From Bipolaris cookei (lineage: Eukaryota > Ascomycota > Dothideomycetes > Pleosporales > Pleosporaceae), in assembly GCA_002286855.1 (NCBI GenBank), contig NRSV01000001.1, positions 124,001 to 188,000 of the forward strand: a stretch of 64,000 bases of DNA, given 5' to 3'. The notes below the pieces were generated by a model. The model did not search any database, was not told the DNA's origin, and saw nothing but the letters and a program-made list of their open reading frames with translations. Position numbers and translations under genes: made by a program. Below are positions 8,441-18,727 of the stretch, piece by piece. Every line of letters starts with the position of its first letter. The stretch's first letter is position 1.

Positions 8441-9840
8441 TGCTGCGGGGCGCGGGTCTGGTGTGGATTTATATGCTGCGACGTGTTGAGAGAGAGTCGT
8501 GGAACAAGCAGCCTGCGGTCAACTGGGCGGAAGGGGCAGGGTGGCAGGGTGGTAGGATGACGCAGGAGCAAAAGGATGGCGAGAGCTCTCTCATGGCTGC
8601 GAATCAGAGGGGCGCATCAGGCCCTGTGGCAGCAGCTTGGCTAATCGGGTCGGCCTTTGCTCCAGATGCTCGCAACCAGAGTCGCGACAGCAGAATCGAG
8701 CTGCAGCATGATTCGCAGCGCCAGACACACCAGGACGAGCTATCACGACGATGCACTGTCGCGGCTGGCACAAAAGATGCCGTCACGTGCTGTGCCTGAG
8801 CGGTGCCGGAGAAACAAGGAGCCGCTGACCTCGTGCGGGCGACGAGGGCGAGGTGCGACTAGTACGACGACTTCGACCCCGCCGGCCACCGTCTAGTAGC
8901 ATGCTTGGAGAGCATTACATACCGGATTGCTGATGCTCTGCGTCGATACCTGGCAGTTACACGCATGTCCGGATCCGCATGGTATACCTGGCCTGGAGGC
9001 TTTGCACACGCGCAGAGATTTTCGGCCCTCTTCCTTGTTCGTGTGCTGCTACACATGCAGGGTCCATCAGAGTTCTCCGATGAGCATCGAGCATCGAGCA
9101 TCGCGCAGGCACACCGGCATGGGCCATTACATACACACATTACCTAGACTGCCAGAGAAAGAGCTGAGTAACCCTGACTGCAGGCCCGCCGCGTACACCG
9201 AATACTAGGCAAAGCCCGATTTGTCAAGTGTTAATCCGAAACATGACCTTCTTTGTCAACACGGTAATCGCTGACAGTGCATGCCATGCAACTGATAGCG
9301 GGGTCCTCGGAGACACATGCCTAGGAGATAGAGTACAACGCCTGTCTCTCGAGTGGCGCCATGTCGCAGTGACATGCAAACCAAGGTGAACTGCAGCCAT
9401 GTCCAATGCAGATGGCCTTGCATGGGCCGTCTGCATCGGCCAAAGGCGCCAGATAGACCCAGGAACACAAGGCGAGCTAGCAGACGGCCACGCTAACGTC
9501 ACGTCTGTCCGAACCAACCCACCACCCCCACCATCACCAGCTAGCATCCCAGCCGAACGCCGTAAACCTAGAACATCCACAATATGGACCCATTGGCGAA
9601 TCATCCCCGAAAGCATGACGTCGCGCCACTATTGAATCGAGCTACACGTCACTCTGGACCCAGCGCCCCTCACTAACCACTAACCCGAGCCTCGCAATCA
9701 TGTCGTCCAGCCAAACAGTACTTGAACCCCTCGGTGCCCCTCAATTGCTCTCTTCATCCTCATACTCTCAACTTCAATCGCACCTTGCCAATACTTAAGT
9801 CTTCTTCTTCTTCTTCATCATCCAATACCCCACCGTTACA
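8441..9840. other. 1.4-kb intergenic region before mannitol dehydrogenase
   Basis: The region contains the promoter of the minus-strand unknown gene on the left and the long promoter/5' leader of mannitol dehydrogenase on the right, with a short CTT run at about 9801-9813. The short open frames here overlap on both strands and lack recognisable similarity. I see no gene. Confidence 0.5.
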
Positions 9841-10686
9841 ATGATTCCCGTTCCCCAAGCAACCGAGCTCAAGGACCTCTTCAGCCTCAAGGGCAAGGTC
9901 GTCGTCGTCACTGGCGCCTCTGGCCCTACCGGTATTGGCACAGAGGCTGCCCGCGGATGCGCCGAGTTTGGCGCTGACCTCGCCATCACCTACAACTCTC
10001 GCGCCGAGGGTGCCGAGAAGAATGCAAAGGAGATGAGCGAGAAGTATGGCGTCAAGGTCAAGGCCTACAAGTGCCAGGTCAACGAGTACGCCCAGTGTGA
10101 GAAGCTCGTCCAGGACGTCATCAAGGACTTTGGCAAGGTCGATGTCTTCATCGCCAACGCCGGCAAGACTGCAGACAACGGTATCCTCGACGCCACTGTT
10201 GAGCAGTGGAATGAGGTTGTCGAGACTGACCTGACCGGTACCTTCAACTGCGCACGTGCCGTTGGTCTGCACTTCCGTGAGCGCAAGACTGGCTCTCTCA
10301 TCATCACCTCATCCATGTCTGGACACATTGCCAACTTCCCTCAGGAGCAAACCTCATACAACGTCGCAAAGGCTGGCTGCATACACATGGCCAAGTCGCT
10401 TGCCAACGAGTGGAGGGACTTTGCCCGTGTCAACTCCATCTCCCCTGGATACATTGACACTGGTCTGTCCGACTTTGTTCCCCAAGACATTCAGAAGCTG
10501 TGGCACTCCATGATTCCCATGGGCCGTGACGCCAAGGCCACCGAGCTCAAGGGCGCCTACGTTTACTTTGCTTCTGATGCTTCATCGTACTGCACCGTAA
10601 GTTTTATTTTATCACTGTTGGTATTCAATGGCTAATGATTATAGGGCTCTGATCTCCTCATTGATGGTGGTTACTGCGTCAGGTAA
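9841..10686 (+). CDS. NADP-dependent mannitol 2-dehydrogenase (SDR family, Alt a 8-like)
   Basis: Exons 9841-10596 and 10645-10686, with a 48-bp intron (GTAAGT...TATAG), give 265 aa, the usual length for the family. The short-chain dehydrogenase signatures are present: cofactor loop TGASGPTGIG (residues 24-33), NAG in FIANAGKTADNG, catalytic Ser in ITSSMSGH and Y173xxxK177 (SYNVAK). The C-terminal exon gives the conserved GSDLLIDGGYCVR. The enzyme interconverts fructose and mannitol with NADP(H) in the cytosol, part of fungal mannitol metabolism and stress tolerance. From memory it is very close to the Alternaria allergen Alt a 8. The 5' leader is pyrimidine-rich, as often seen in highly expressed fungal genes. 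Confidence 0.95.
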
Positions 10687-11204
10687 ACGTGTCGCTCTTG
10701 GACGAGGATACGAAGAAATGAGTACAATAATATCCCAGCGTATGCCGGAAGCTATGATTTCATGTATCTAATTTGACAATATCAATAAGCTTCGCAGGTT
10801 CCATGAATCTTGTTCACCCATGTTGTCTGCTGTTGTACGGTATGTGAGCTAACTCGTTTGAAATAAAAGTCATCCGAATATATTAGTTCAGGACAACTTT
10901 TATATGCAGGAACCGGGTAGACAGACACATGTTCCCTGACTGGTATGTGTCTGTCTATATGTAGGGCTGAAGAGGCGGAGGCGGATAAAAAGCTTCCAAG
11001 TCGCCTACTTGAGATGTTTCCCCGCAATCCCCAATTAGCGACTCCGCATCATCAACCGCGGCAAACCTCTCAGCTCGTTGATCCTACACATCAGCATCAG
11101 CATCAGCACATATTCTCACCCACCATGTAATAAAAAGACTCAAATATCTCCCCCTCCAGATCTTCCTCCCAACCCCCCCTTCCATCCCCCTTTACACCAA
11201 AAAA
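10687..11204. other. Intergenic, mannitol dehydrogenase to acyl-CoA dehydrogenase
   Basis: This holds the 3' UTR of the first gene and the promoter/leader of the second, with a CATCAG repeat near 11090 and a pyrimidine-rich leader just before the next ATG. No gene is visible. Confidence 0.5.
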
Positions 11205-12590
11205 ATGTCAGATCCCAAGCAAGAAACCTATGGCAACCTAGGCCCCTGGGCCGAACCCTCGTGGTACTCCTCCCTCTCCTCCCCCTACTACACCGCCTCG
11301 CACAAAAAACTGCGCAACGAAATGCGCACCTACATCGACACGCACGTAAAACCCTACATGCTCGAGTGGGAAGAAGCCGGCGAAGCCCCTCGCTCTGAAC
11401 GTCTCAAATGGGCGCAGACGGGGTTTGCATTTGCAGACGTTCCGGAGCCGTATCGACCTGCCAGTGTACCGGGGCCCGCGGGGATACCGGTCAAGGAGCT
11501 GGATGCGTTTCATTTGCTGATTATGAATGATGAGAGTAGTCGGGTTGAGGGGGGTGTGGCGACGGCGCTTGCAGGCGCGAGTGTGATTGGGGTGCCCCCC
11601 TTGGTGCATTATGGGAGTGAGGAACAGAAGAGGCGGTGGTTGCCGGGGTTGTTTAGTTGGGAGACGAGTTTTTGTTTGGGGGTTACGGAGCCAGGGGGTG
11701 GAGTATGTTTTTTCATTTCCATACTATCTCTCTCTCTCTCTCTGTTTTCTTGGAGTGATGTTATAGTTATTGACGATAATGCATAGTCCGACGTCGCGAA
11801 CCTCCAAACAACCGCGACTAAATCCCCAGATGGATCGACCTACACCATCAACGGCTACAAAAAATGGATCACAGGCTTCCCCTGGGCAACCCACATGACG
11901 ACCGCCGTGCGCACCGGCGGCCCCGGCGCCGCGGGCCTCTCTCTTATCGTCATCCCCACAAACTCCCCCGGCATAACCCACCGCCGCATCTCCAACAGCG
12001 GCCAAAAAGCCGGCGGCGCCTCCTTCGTCGAACTCGACAACGTCATCGTCCCTGCCGACCACCTGCTCGGCCCGGAAAACGGCGGCTTCCCCATCATCAT
12101 GCGCAATTTCAACCGCGAACGCTACATTCTCGCCGTATCGTGCAATCGCAAAGCACGAACGTGTCTTTCGGAATCGATGGCGTATGCGCGGTCTAGACAT
12201 ACGTTTGGGAAGCCGCTGGTGGATAATCAGATTATACGGAGTAAGCTGGCAACGCTGGTGAGGTATGTCGAGTCGCATTGGGCGTGGTTGGAGCAGTTGG
12301 CGTTCCATGTGCAGAGTGTGCGCGAGGGGTGGATGGATCCGGGGATTGCGGGTCAAATTGCGTTGTGTAAGGTGCATGGGGGGAGGATACTCGAGTTGGC
12401 GGCGCGAGAGGCGCAGCAGGTGTTTGGGGGCGCGGGGTACCAGAAGGGTGGGGGACCGGGAGCCGTGGTGGAGCAGATTAGTCGGGATTTGAGGATGATG
12501 GTGGTGGGAGGGGGGAGTGAGGAGATTATTGCGGATTTGGCGGTTAGACAGGAGGTTGGACTTGCGAAGGCGAGGGGGTGGAAGTTGTGA
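11205..12590 (+). CDS. Acyl-CoA dehydrogenase family protein
   Basis: Exons 11205-11702 and 11787-12590 give 433 aa. The 84-bp intron (GTATGT...CATAG) holds a TC-dinucleotide run. The N-terminal helical domain is followed by the FAD/substrate signature GVTEPGGGSD across the splice junction. The middle beta-domain (YTINGYKKWITG) follows, then the C-terminal helical domain with AYARSRHTFGKPL and the C-terminal family pattern QQVFGGAGYQKGG...ISRDLR...GGSEEI. These enzymes dehydrogenate acyl-CoA thioesters using FAD in mitochondria or peroxisomes. I see no obvious mitochondrial presequence or C-terminal SKL, so location and chain length are open. Confidence 0.9.
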
Positions 12591-12893
12591 TGTCGATGAC
12601 ATGACGTTAGGTTTCTTTTAGCAAATGGAGATGAATCAAGCATAGTGTTCTGGATTGTTGAAGTTAAGAAGATGTCTTGATTATCAAAGGCCAACAGGCA
12701 ACTAACTAGAAAGGTATCGTTTTTGATCAAAAAGCCAACTGCATCCCATCAGTCGTGTACTCATCATTTCGAGACGTAGACTATGAATATATGGCTGCAC
12801 CAATAAACGCCGAGTGAGGTATCCTAACGCGCTAAGAAAAAAAACAAGAGCAGAGAAGAGAAACGAAGAAGAGATAACAACGACAACAACACT
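12591..12893. other. Convergent 3' spacer
   Basis: About 300 bp between two convergent genes, AT-rich and presumably 3' UTRs. Nothing else is visible. Confidence 0.5.
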
Positions 12894-14107
12894 CTATGAA
12901 GCCGCGACGACGGGCTGTCGTGTTGACGATACATCGTTTACTGATGATGACTTGACGGAAGCAGACGACTCCTCTTCCTCGGACTCGGAACACAATGCAA
13001 CCTCCTTGGACAGACGCGAAGGCTTCTCGATACCAGCATCGACAGTGACGTAAGAGGTTGAGTCGCATCCCTCGCCGTAAAAGTTGCTTGGTGCCAAGTC
13101 ACCCAATGGTTTGCGGTCCTCATCCATGGAGTCCTTGACAAACTTGCGTACGATGCGGCGCTTGATTGGCTTATCACCTAGAATCTCAGTCTCATAGCCG
13201 TCATCCTCAACCAGAGTGGCGGCCTGAGAGCGGGGCTGTGAGGCACGGAAGTCTGGGGGTGGGATGTTCTCCTTTCCGCGGTCCTCGTTGCGCGTCTTGG
13301 TCTCGACATCGTCGTCGGATGAGATGTCGAGGGTGGAGGTAGAGTGTTCCATAAGGTTGGAGGCCTCCTGCTCGGGGGTGTCCTCGTGGATCTCAAAGAA
13401 CCAGGCCTTGGGCATAGTTTCGTCGAGTGCGCTAGCTTGCTGGGCAGGGACGGAGACGGGGGTGGCTGTTACTTTGGGTGCCTTGGGGGTGTAGGTAGAG
13501 ATAGAACCACTTAGTGCTGCGTCAATAGAGAAGGGAAGACCTGGGCTGCTCTTGGTAAAGGCCGGGGGGTCGACGCGTCGAAAAGGCGAGGTGGAGGCGC
13601 GACGTTTGGAAATAGCATGGAGACGCTTGTTCTTTGGCGAACCGCGGCTGTTGGTGATGGGCGTCGACTTGGTGGAGCTGGGCGATGAGCGGGCCTTGCG
13701 GGAAGACGAGACGGAAGGCGTGGAGGTGAGGCTAGTGCTGGTCTTGATAGGCGAGGTGAAGGCTGGGAAGCTGGCCGGTTTGACGAATCCGGCGTCAGTA
13801 GTGATGGCGGTGGTGGTTTTGGTCTTCTTAGTCGGGCTGCTAGAGACGAGAGGGTCCACGTTTTCGGAATTGGCGTCCTCGAAGATCTCGGGCGCGCGCT
13901 GGCGCTTACCCGTTGACGGACCGGGGGTGGGCTTCAAGCTCTGCGAGGGGGAAAACTTGGAGATGGCTATGTGAACGCACGGTTAGCCAATGTTGAGCTG
14001 CATGTCAGATGAGGCGCTTTACAATTCTGGCGGTTTTTTGCGCTGTGCAGTCCTTGCAGCCGGGACGAGCCAAGCTCGGCAAAGGGTTGGCGCGTCGAGG
14101 TAGCCAT
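12894..14107 (-). CDS. Disordered fungal protein with KEN-box and RxxL motifs
   Basis: Exon 1 (14107-14023) and exon 2 (13966-12894), split by a 56-bp intron (GTAAAG...CATAG), give 385 aa starting MATSTRQPFAELGSSRLQGL. The protein is almost wholly low complexity: Ser/Thr/Pro/Lys-rich, with basic patches and an acidic Ser-rich C-terminus. It contains an ENVDP segment, a GKENIPP segment (KEN at residues 260-262) and RKPLGDL (R313xxL316). These match the KEN and D-box degrons that the anaphase-promoting complex reads in cell-cycle proteins such as securin. From memory similar fungal proteins are labelled thymidylate kinase, but no P-loop is visible. A nuclear, cell-cycle-regulated role is inference. 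Confidence 0.75.
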
Positions 14108-15367
14108 GGTACAGAGGGTGAAGAATACGGTGGTACGGGCTTGCAAGAATTAGAGATGCAGCAGCAATAGGCTGGAGTTGCGGTGGTTGCAATGGTTGCA
14201 GTGGTTGCGGCGCTGGAGGTGGTGGGTGAACAGGCGCTGGGGCGTGAGGGTAGATAAGTAGTGGGGTGTGAGTGTCGACGTGACTCTGTGATTAGCCGGG
14301 CACACAACAACAAGCGTGGTGCAAGAAGCAGCGTATGGAATGAGTGAAAGAGACACAACAGCTTGGATTCCCACAGCGACTCTCGAGCCCAGCAAAAGAG
14401 GAGGAGCAGGAGGAGTAGAAGGGAGAATGAAGCAGAAAAGGCTGTCGTGGGCAGGCTCCAGCTAATAGACGGAGCACTTAACGCGTCGGTGGCTAGCGTG
14501 TCGCTCACGTATTCTAGGGGCGAGCGCGCGCAGAGGGCGTCATCTCCACTCCACCCCAGACACTTGCCGGGATGCCTCTCCAAATCAGACGCTTGGAAAC
14601 CGGCTTGATCCTAATGAGCGCAATTCATGCAATGCCGTCTACTGGCCATTACCCTCTGGATCCACTCGCGCTATTTGCAGATATGCCTTACAGCCAGCCT
14701 ACGCCGCCCCATAGACACGCTCGCGATGCGTCAATCCGGCCTAGAAAAGACGTGAACTGCCCGTTCCCCGTCTGCCCACTTGGCGCGTCTGGCAGCTTTT
14801 GCTGGAACGAGTAGTGTGCGTCTTGAGACGGGCACCGGACTACTTTTGTGTAACAGCAATGTCCCTTGAGGGGGGGGGGTGGACCGGAGCTGTGCTGCGT
14901 TTTGGCTCCATCCCACTCGCGCCATGTTCCAAGTCCCGGGCGGTGTTTCGACGCGTAGAGCTGGATGCATGTCAGCGACGTGATTCCCGGTAATGCTGTG
15001 CGCGACGAGGCGTCTTCTGCACGCGAGCCTGCTTCGTCACGCTCAATATATCAAAGGCTGGGACACTCGTTGGTTCCCCGTGCTGTATCCATTACACCCT
15101 CATACCCAGCATCCAGCCTTTGCGCTCCACCATGACCACTCCATACGAAACATTCGTATCACTGCTATAGCCTTGGAAAAAATCCATCTTCCATCAATTC
15201 ATCCTAGTCCCCACTAAAAACCCCCAGATCTCGTTTCTTCAACACGGTCCGTCATCAGTCGCGCTTTCGTGGTTCTAGGTACCAGTCCAAGCACCCACGC
15301 CAATCGCCGAACCCCACATAAAAAAAGTCCGATATACTTTTTTTCCAGCCTCGGAAGACCGACAAGA
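14108..15367. other. 1.26-kb intergenic region
   Basis: The left part is the promoter of the KEN-box protein, including a degenerate GGTTGC-type repeat near 14180-14215. The right part is 3' flank of the next minus-strand gene. Short open frames occur on both strands without recognisable similarity. No gene is called. Confidence 0.5.
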
Positions 15368-16915
15368 CTAGTACTTAGTCACGCGTACCGGTGTCCCACC
15401 CCAATTCGTATTTAGATACGTCGCGTTGTCCTCATCGAAGCCATTCGCGTATCTGACACTGCCTCTTCCGTTACTTCCGTGCGCCTCCCAGCCATGCTGA
15501 TTATCAACGCGTACTTGCTCGCGAGACGTGCTTCGCCGACCTGTGTCATGATGATTGCTTTGCCTACTCTTATTACTAGGATACCCGTGCGTGCTACTAG
15601 AACCTGCAATGCTGATGTCACTTAGTGTCTTGTCACGCTCGAACCCGTTCCATGTTACTTCGCTTGACGAGCGTGTCGTAGCTGTATTGTTCAAGACGTG
15701 TTGCTGTGAGGAATAAGCTTGGATATCAGTCCATGCAGGATTGTCTGCAGCCTTTGATTTGCGACTCCAGTTGCCTGGGCCGTTGAATGGACTGATTGCC
15801 CAAGTATATGGGTGAGGCAAGTTCCGGCCATCACCCCCCGACGAGGTACTGGATGCGTCTTTTACGGCCGGTGTCTTATATGTTGAGCAACTCTTGGTCG
15901 GCTTTTTGCTCTTGCTCGAGGAGGTCGACCCATTGTTCTGGTACCAATGATCTGAGCAATCCACTTCCCACGCGTCTCCAACGCGTCTACTCTCCCGAGA
16001 TACTGGCTTGACGTGTTTGTATCCCTTTTTTACCATCTCGGCTACCGATTTTGAGCTCCTGTAGTCCAAGCTCTCGCTTGCTGAGTCAACTAAAGGCCGA
16101 GTGTGTGGTGACAATGGATTCGCACCGCTCATCATGAAGTCCCTCGATGATCTGGTGGTCTCACCGCTAGAAAACAGGCATCCACCCTCGCACTCAAATT
16201 CCGGGATAGGCACGAGTATCTTCTTTGGAGAACCCTGACTGCTGTTCCATCCAAATTCCTTATGCCTCTGCCTCGCCGTCTGAGCACTCCTCTCAGACCT
16301 GTTTGAACCCGTCCGCTGCTCCAGTCTCAGCTGCTCCCCATCCCCTCTCACAGACTCAGCGTCAGACGGCTGAACCGTAGACTCAGCTCTAATCCAAGCC
16401 CACCTTGGCAACCGCTGCTGTTGCTGCTGCTGCCCCCCAGAATCAAACTCCCCCTCCTCATCCACAACCACAACCCGCCCATCCTTTTCCCTGACAACAA
16501 ACGTTCCCCACTCCCGCGGCAAAGGCACACATACCTTCTCTTTCTTCTTCTCGCTTTCCCCCACGCCACCACCCCCCACTTTCTGAACCCGCACACACCC
16601 ACGCAGCCCCCGTATCTTGTCTACATGCCGCTGCACATCTCCGCTCACCGCTTTCCGCACATGCTCGTTCCACACTTGCTCTTTTTCATGCTTCCTCTTC
16701 TCCTTTTGTCTGTCGCGCACGCGGCTGGATGATACACCGCTGTCGCGTAACACGCTGTCCGCGTTGTCGTCGATGAAGCTGCCCGTGTACGTGGACGTGT
16801 CGGATCCGTACTGCGAGAGCCATTGCGCTACTTGGTGTGGACCCAGGCCCCGGGGTAGGCGGTCGGTTAGCGAGATGGCGTCGTCGATGAAGGAGGGTGG
16901 GGTTATGGAGCTCAT
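15368..16915 (-). CDS. Hypothetical disordered fungal protein
   Basis: From the ATG at 16915 (MSSITPPSFIDDAISLTDRL) the frame gives 515 aa. The N-terminal 60 residues look folded or conserved (PRGLGPHQVAQWLSQYGSD). A basic/charged segment (RDRQKEKRKHEKEQVWNEHV) follows, then a short strand-rich block (VPLPREWGTFVV) and a long Ser/Asn-rich tail with several Trp-containing motifs. I do not recognise a family. The same frame stays open upstream to ATGs at 17095 and 17227, but that extension is His/Pro/Lys-rich and unlike a conserved N-terminus, so I read it as 5' UTR. The start is uncertain. Confidence 0.6.
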   Translation of the reverse strand: MSSITPPSFIDDAISLTDRLPRGLGPHQVAQWLSQYGSDTSTYTGSFIDDNADSVLRDSGVSSSRVRDRQKEKRKHEKEQVWNEHVRKAVSGDVQRHVDKIRGLRGCVRVQKVGGGGVGESEKKKEKVCVPLPREWGTFVVREKDGRVVVVDEEGEFDSGGQQQQQQRLPRWAWIRAESTVQPSDAESVRGDGEQLRLEQRTGSNRSERSAQTARQRHKEFGWNSSQGSPKKILVPIPEFECEGGCLFSSGETTRSSRDFMMSGANPLSPHTRPLVDSASESLDYRSSKSVAEMVKKGYKHVKPVSRESRRVGDAWEVDCSDHWYQNNGSTSSSKSKKPTKSCSTYKTPAVKDASSTSSGGDGRNLPHPYTWAISPFNGPGNWSRKSKAADNPAWTDIQAYSSQQHVLNNTATTRSSSEVTWNGFERDKTLSDISIAGSSSTHGYPSNKSRQSNHHDTGRRSTSREQVRVDNQHGWEAHGSNGRGSVRYANGFDEDNATYLNTNWGGTPVRVTKY

Positions 16916-17376
16916 GGTGGTGTGGTGAGATGTTTTTGGTCGGTGAGAGTGGGAGTGCGAGGTGCTGGGTTCGCAAATGTAGGTGTTGTAGGCTTGCGGG
17001 CGATGATGCTTTGGTTTAGGGTTTGGAGTTGGTTTTTTCCGATGGGTAACGAGGTGAATGTAGAAGAGGGGTTTGCGAGTGCGTTTTGAAGGCATTGTTT
17101 GGGTAGTGATGAGAGGTGAAAGAGGAGTCTGGTTCTGTGCGTTTGCAGAGTGATACGTGAGAGGATGGTGAGTAGCATTTCTAAAACTAGAGCACTGCAA
17201 AGGAGTTGAATACAGAAACATACACAAGATTGCAATGATTGAAACTCAGCTACTGTAATACAATGTTGTTTGGCCAACTACTAGGGTATATATGCGCACA
17301 TTCAACAAACATCAAGACAAATACCAGCGCTGACCCTAACCCAAGAGGAACACAGTAGCACAGCTCAAACTACTCC
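16916..17376. other. Spacer with possible N-terminal extension
   Basis: It holds the probable promoter and 5' UTR of the hypothetical gene, whose frame remains open to 17227, and the 3' UTR of dephospho-CoA kinase at the right. No separate gene. Confidence 0.45.
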
Positions 17377-18177
17377 TCACAACTTTGCCTTTTCCCGCTT
17401 CTTCTCTTGCTCCCATTGCAGCTGCACATTCCGCATCTTATACCAGCTCCACAGTCCAGCCATGGCGCCAGATGGCGGGAACACCCACAGAAGAAAGCTC
17501 CACCATCGTGGACTTCTTTTCCGAACATCCTGAATCACTCTCTGCACCTCCTTCTCTAAATGCTCTCTATCATGATCATTCCAGATCACAACACCATTAC
17601 CCAGCCCTCTCCGCAAACAACGCTCGGCTTTCTCACGCACATCGCCTTGGCTCATAACGCGGTTCCGCGCGTCTTCTTCGGTAAGATGTGAATCCCGAGC
17701 ACGCAGACGCTGGATCTGGATTGCGGGGTCTGAAACGCCAACGACAAGAATGGTGCCGCAGTATCGCTCCCATCCGCTCTCAAAGAGAAGAGGGACATCC
17801 AGCACAACAGCCCAGTTGCCGCGTAGGTAGGCCCACACCATCTGCTTGTACATCTCCCTGCGTATTGCGGGGTGGACGATGCTGTTGAGCATCTTCCTGT
17901 CGCGCTCCTTCTCCTCGCCAGCTCCAAACACTCTTCGTCCTAGCGCTGGTCGATTCAGCGGCGCGCCTTTTGGTGTTGCATCTGGGAGGAGCAGGTCTGG
18001 TGTCGAGGGGGAGAAGTATTTGACAATTGCATTGTATCCTGCTGTGCCGGGCTCGACGACCTGTCGCGCGATGAGGTCGGCGTCTATGATTGGAAGCGAG
18101 TATGGTGGCTTGGAGAGCAGAGATGAGACGGTCGATTTGCCTGTCGCAATCGATCCGGTGAGGCCGAGAAGGAGCAT
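17377..18177 (-). CDS. CAB5: Dephospho-CoA kinase
   Basis: An intronless 266-aa frame. The start at 18177 places the P-loop GSIATGKST at residues 8-16, as in the family; the longer frame to 18327 adds a non-conserved leader. Other CoaE features are IIDADLIARQVVEPG (substrate-binding DAD), LNRPALGRRVF, HPAIRREM, VVLDVPLLFESGW and the adenine-side QIQRLRARD segment. The enzyme adds the 3'-phosphate in the last step of coenzyme A synthesis. The C-terminus has an aromatic, membrane-like stretch (WWSFLLWVFPPSGAMAGLW) followed by a basic tail, consistent with anchoring to a mitochondrial or other membrane. That is inference. Confidence 0.93.
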   Translation of the reverse strand: MLLLGLTGSIATGKSTVSSLLSKPPYSLPIIDADLIARQVVEPGTAGYNAIVKYFSPSTPDLLLPDATPKGAPLNRPALGRRVFGAGEEKERDRKMLNSIVHPAIRREMYKQMVWAYLRGNWAVVLDVPLLFESGWERYCGTILVVGVSDPAIQIQRLRARDSHLTEEDARNRVMSQGDVREKAERCLRRGLGNGVVIWNDHDREHLEKEVQRVIQDVRKRSPRWWSFLLWVFPPSGAMAGLWSWYKMRNVQLQWEQEKKREKAKL

Positions 18178-18727
18178 GTTTAATTGTTTTTCTGTCGTGT
18201 ACGTTGGTGTCGTTTGCCTTACATGGTGAAGATGAGAGATGCAATGACGAATGCGGGGAGCTGTTCCTAAGCTTATCCCGGTACGTACCTCGAGCTTGCG
18301 CTCAGACCAATGACATCCACTAAGCACAGCCTATCCTCACTCGTCTCTACTTGGCTCACTTTGCTTTATGAACCATTTAGCTCTGCCCATAATGCCCTTT
18401 CAGTTGGATCTACATGAAGAATGGTCAACAAACATATTACAGCGGTACATCCGCGAATTCCGGTGCAACTACCAGGATTATTACCAAACTCACACCACTT
18501 TCCGAGCAAGCTGTACAACCTGACCCATGCTGATTATCGCGAATTGGATCACGGTTTCCCTGGCATATGCAAACCAACCGTAATATTATGAGGTTACAGT
18601 GCACAGGACCGCTATTCCCAAGGTAGGGTATATCTGATCACCCACGGCAGCCTTCCCCGCCTTCTTGCCTGCAACTATATCTACCCTTCGTGATACCCGC
18701 CATGCGATATACATAAACAGCATAATC
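18178..18727. other. Divergent intergenic region, CAB5 / GH2 enzyme
   Basis: 550 bp between divergent starts, probably holding both promoters. No gene or repeat recognised. Confidence 0.5.

Noticed and set aside
1..12590. Possible secondary-metabolite cluster (amidohydrolase, 2OG oxygenase, SDR, acyl-CoA dehydrogenase)
   Set aside because: No polyketide synthase, NRPS, terpene synthase or cluster regulator is present; the SDR is the primary-metabolism mannitol dehydrogenase and the genes are separated by a transposon block.
11724..12602. 292-codon frame antisense to the acyl-CoA dehydrogenase
   Set aside because: Opposite strand of a clear dehydrogenase exon; low-complexity Pro/His/Arg composition.
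14108..15217. Several 60-190-codon frames upstream of the KEN-box gene
   Set aside because: Overlapping frames on both strands, no conserved motifs, no codon bias that I can see; left as intergenic.
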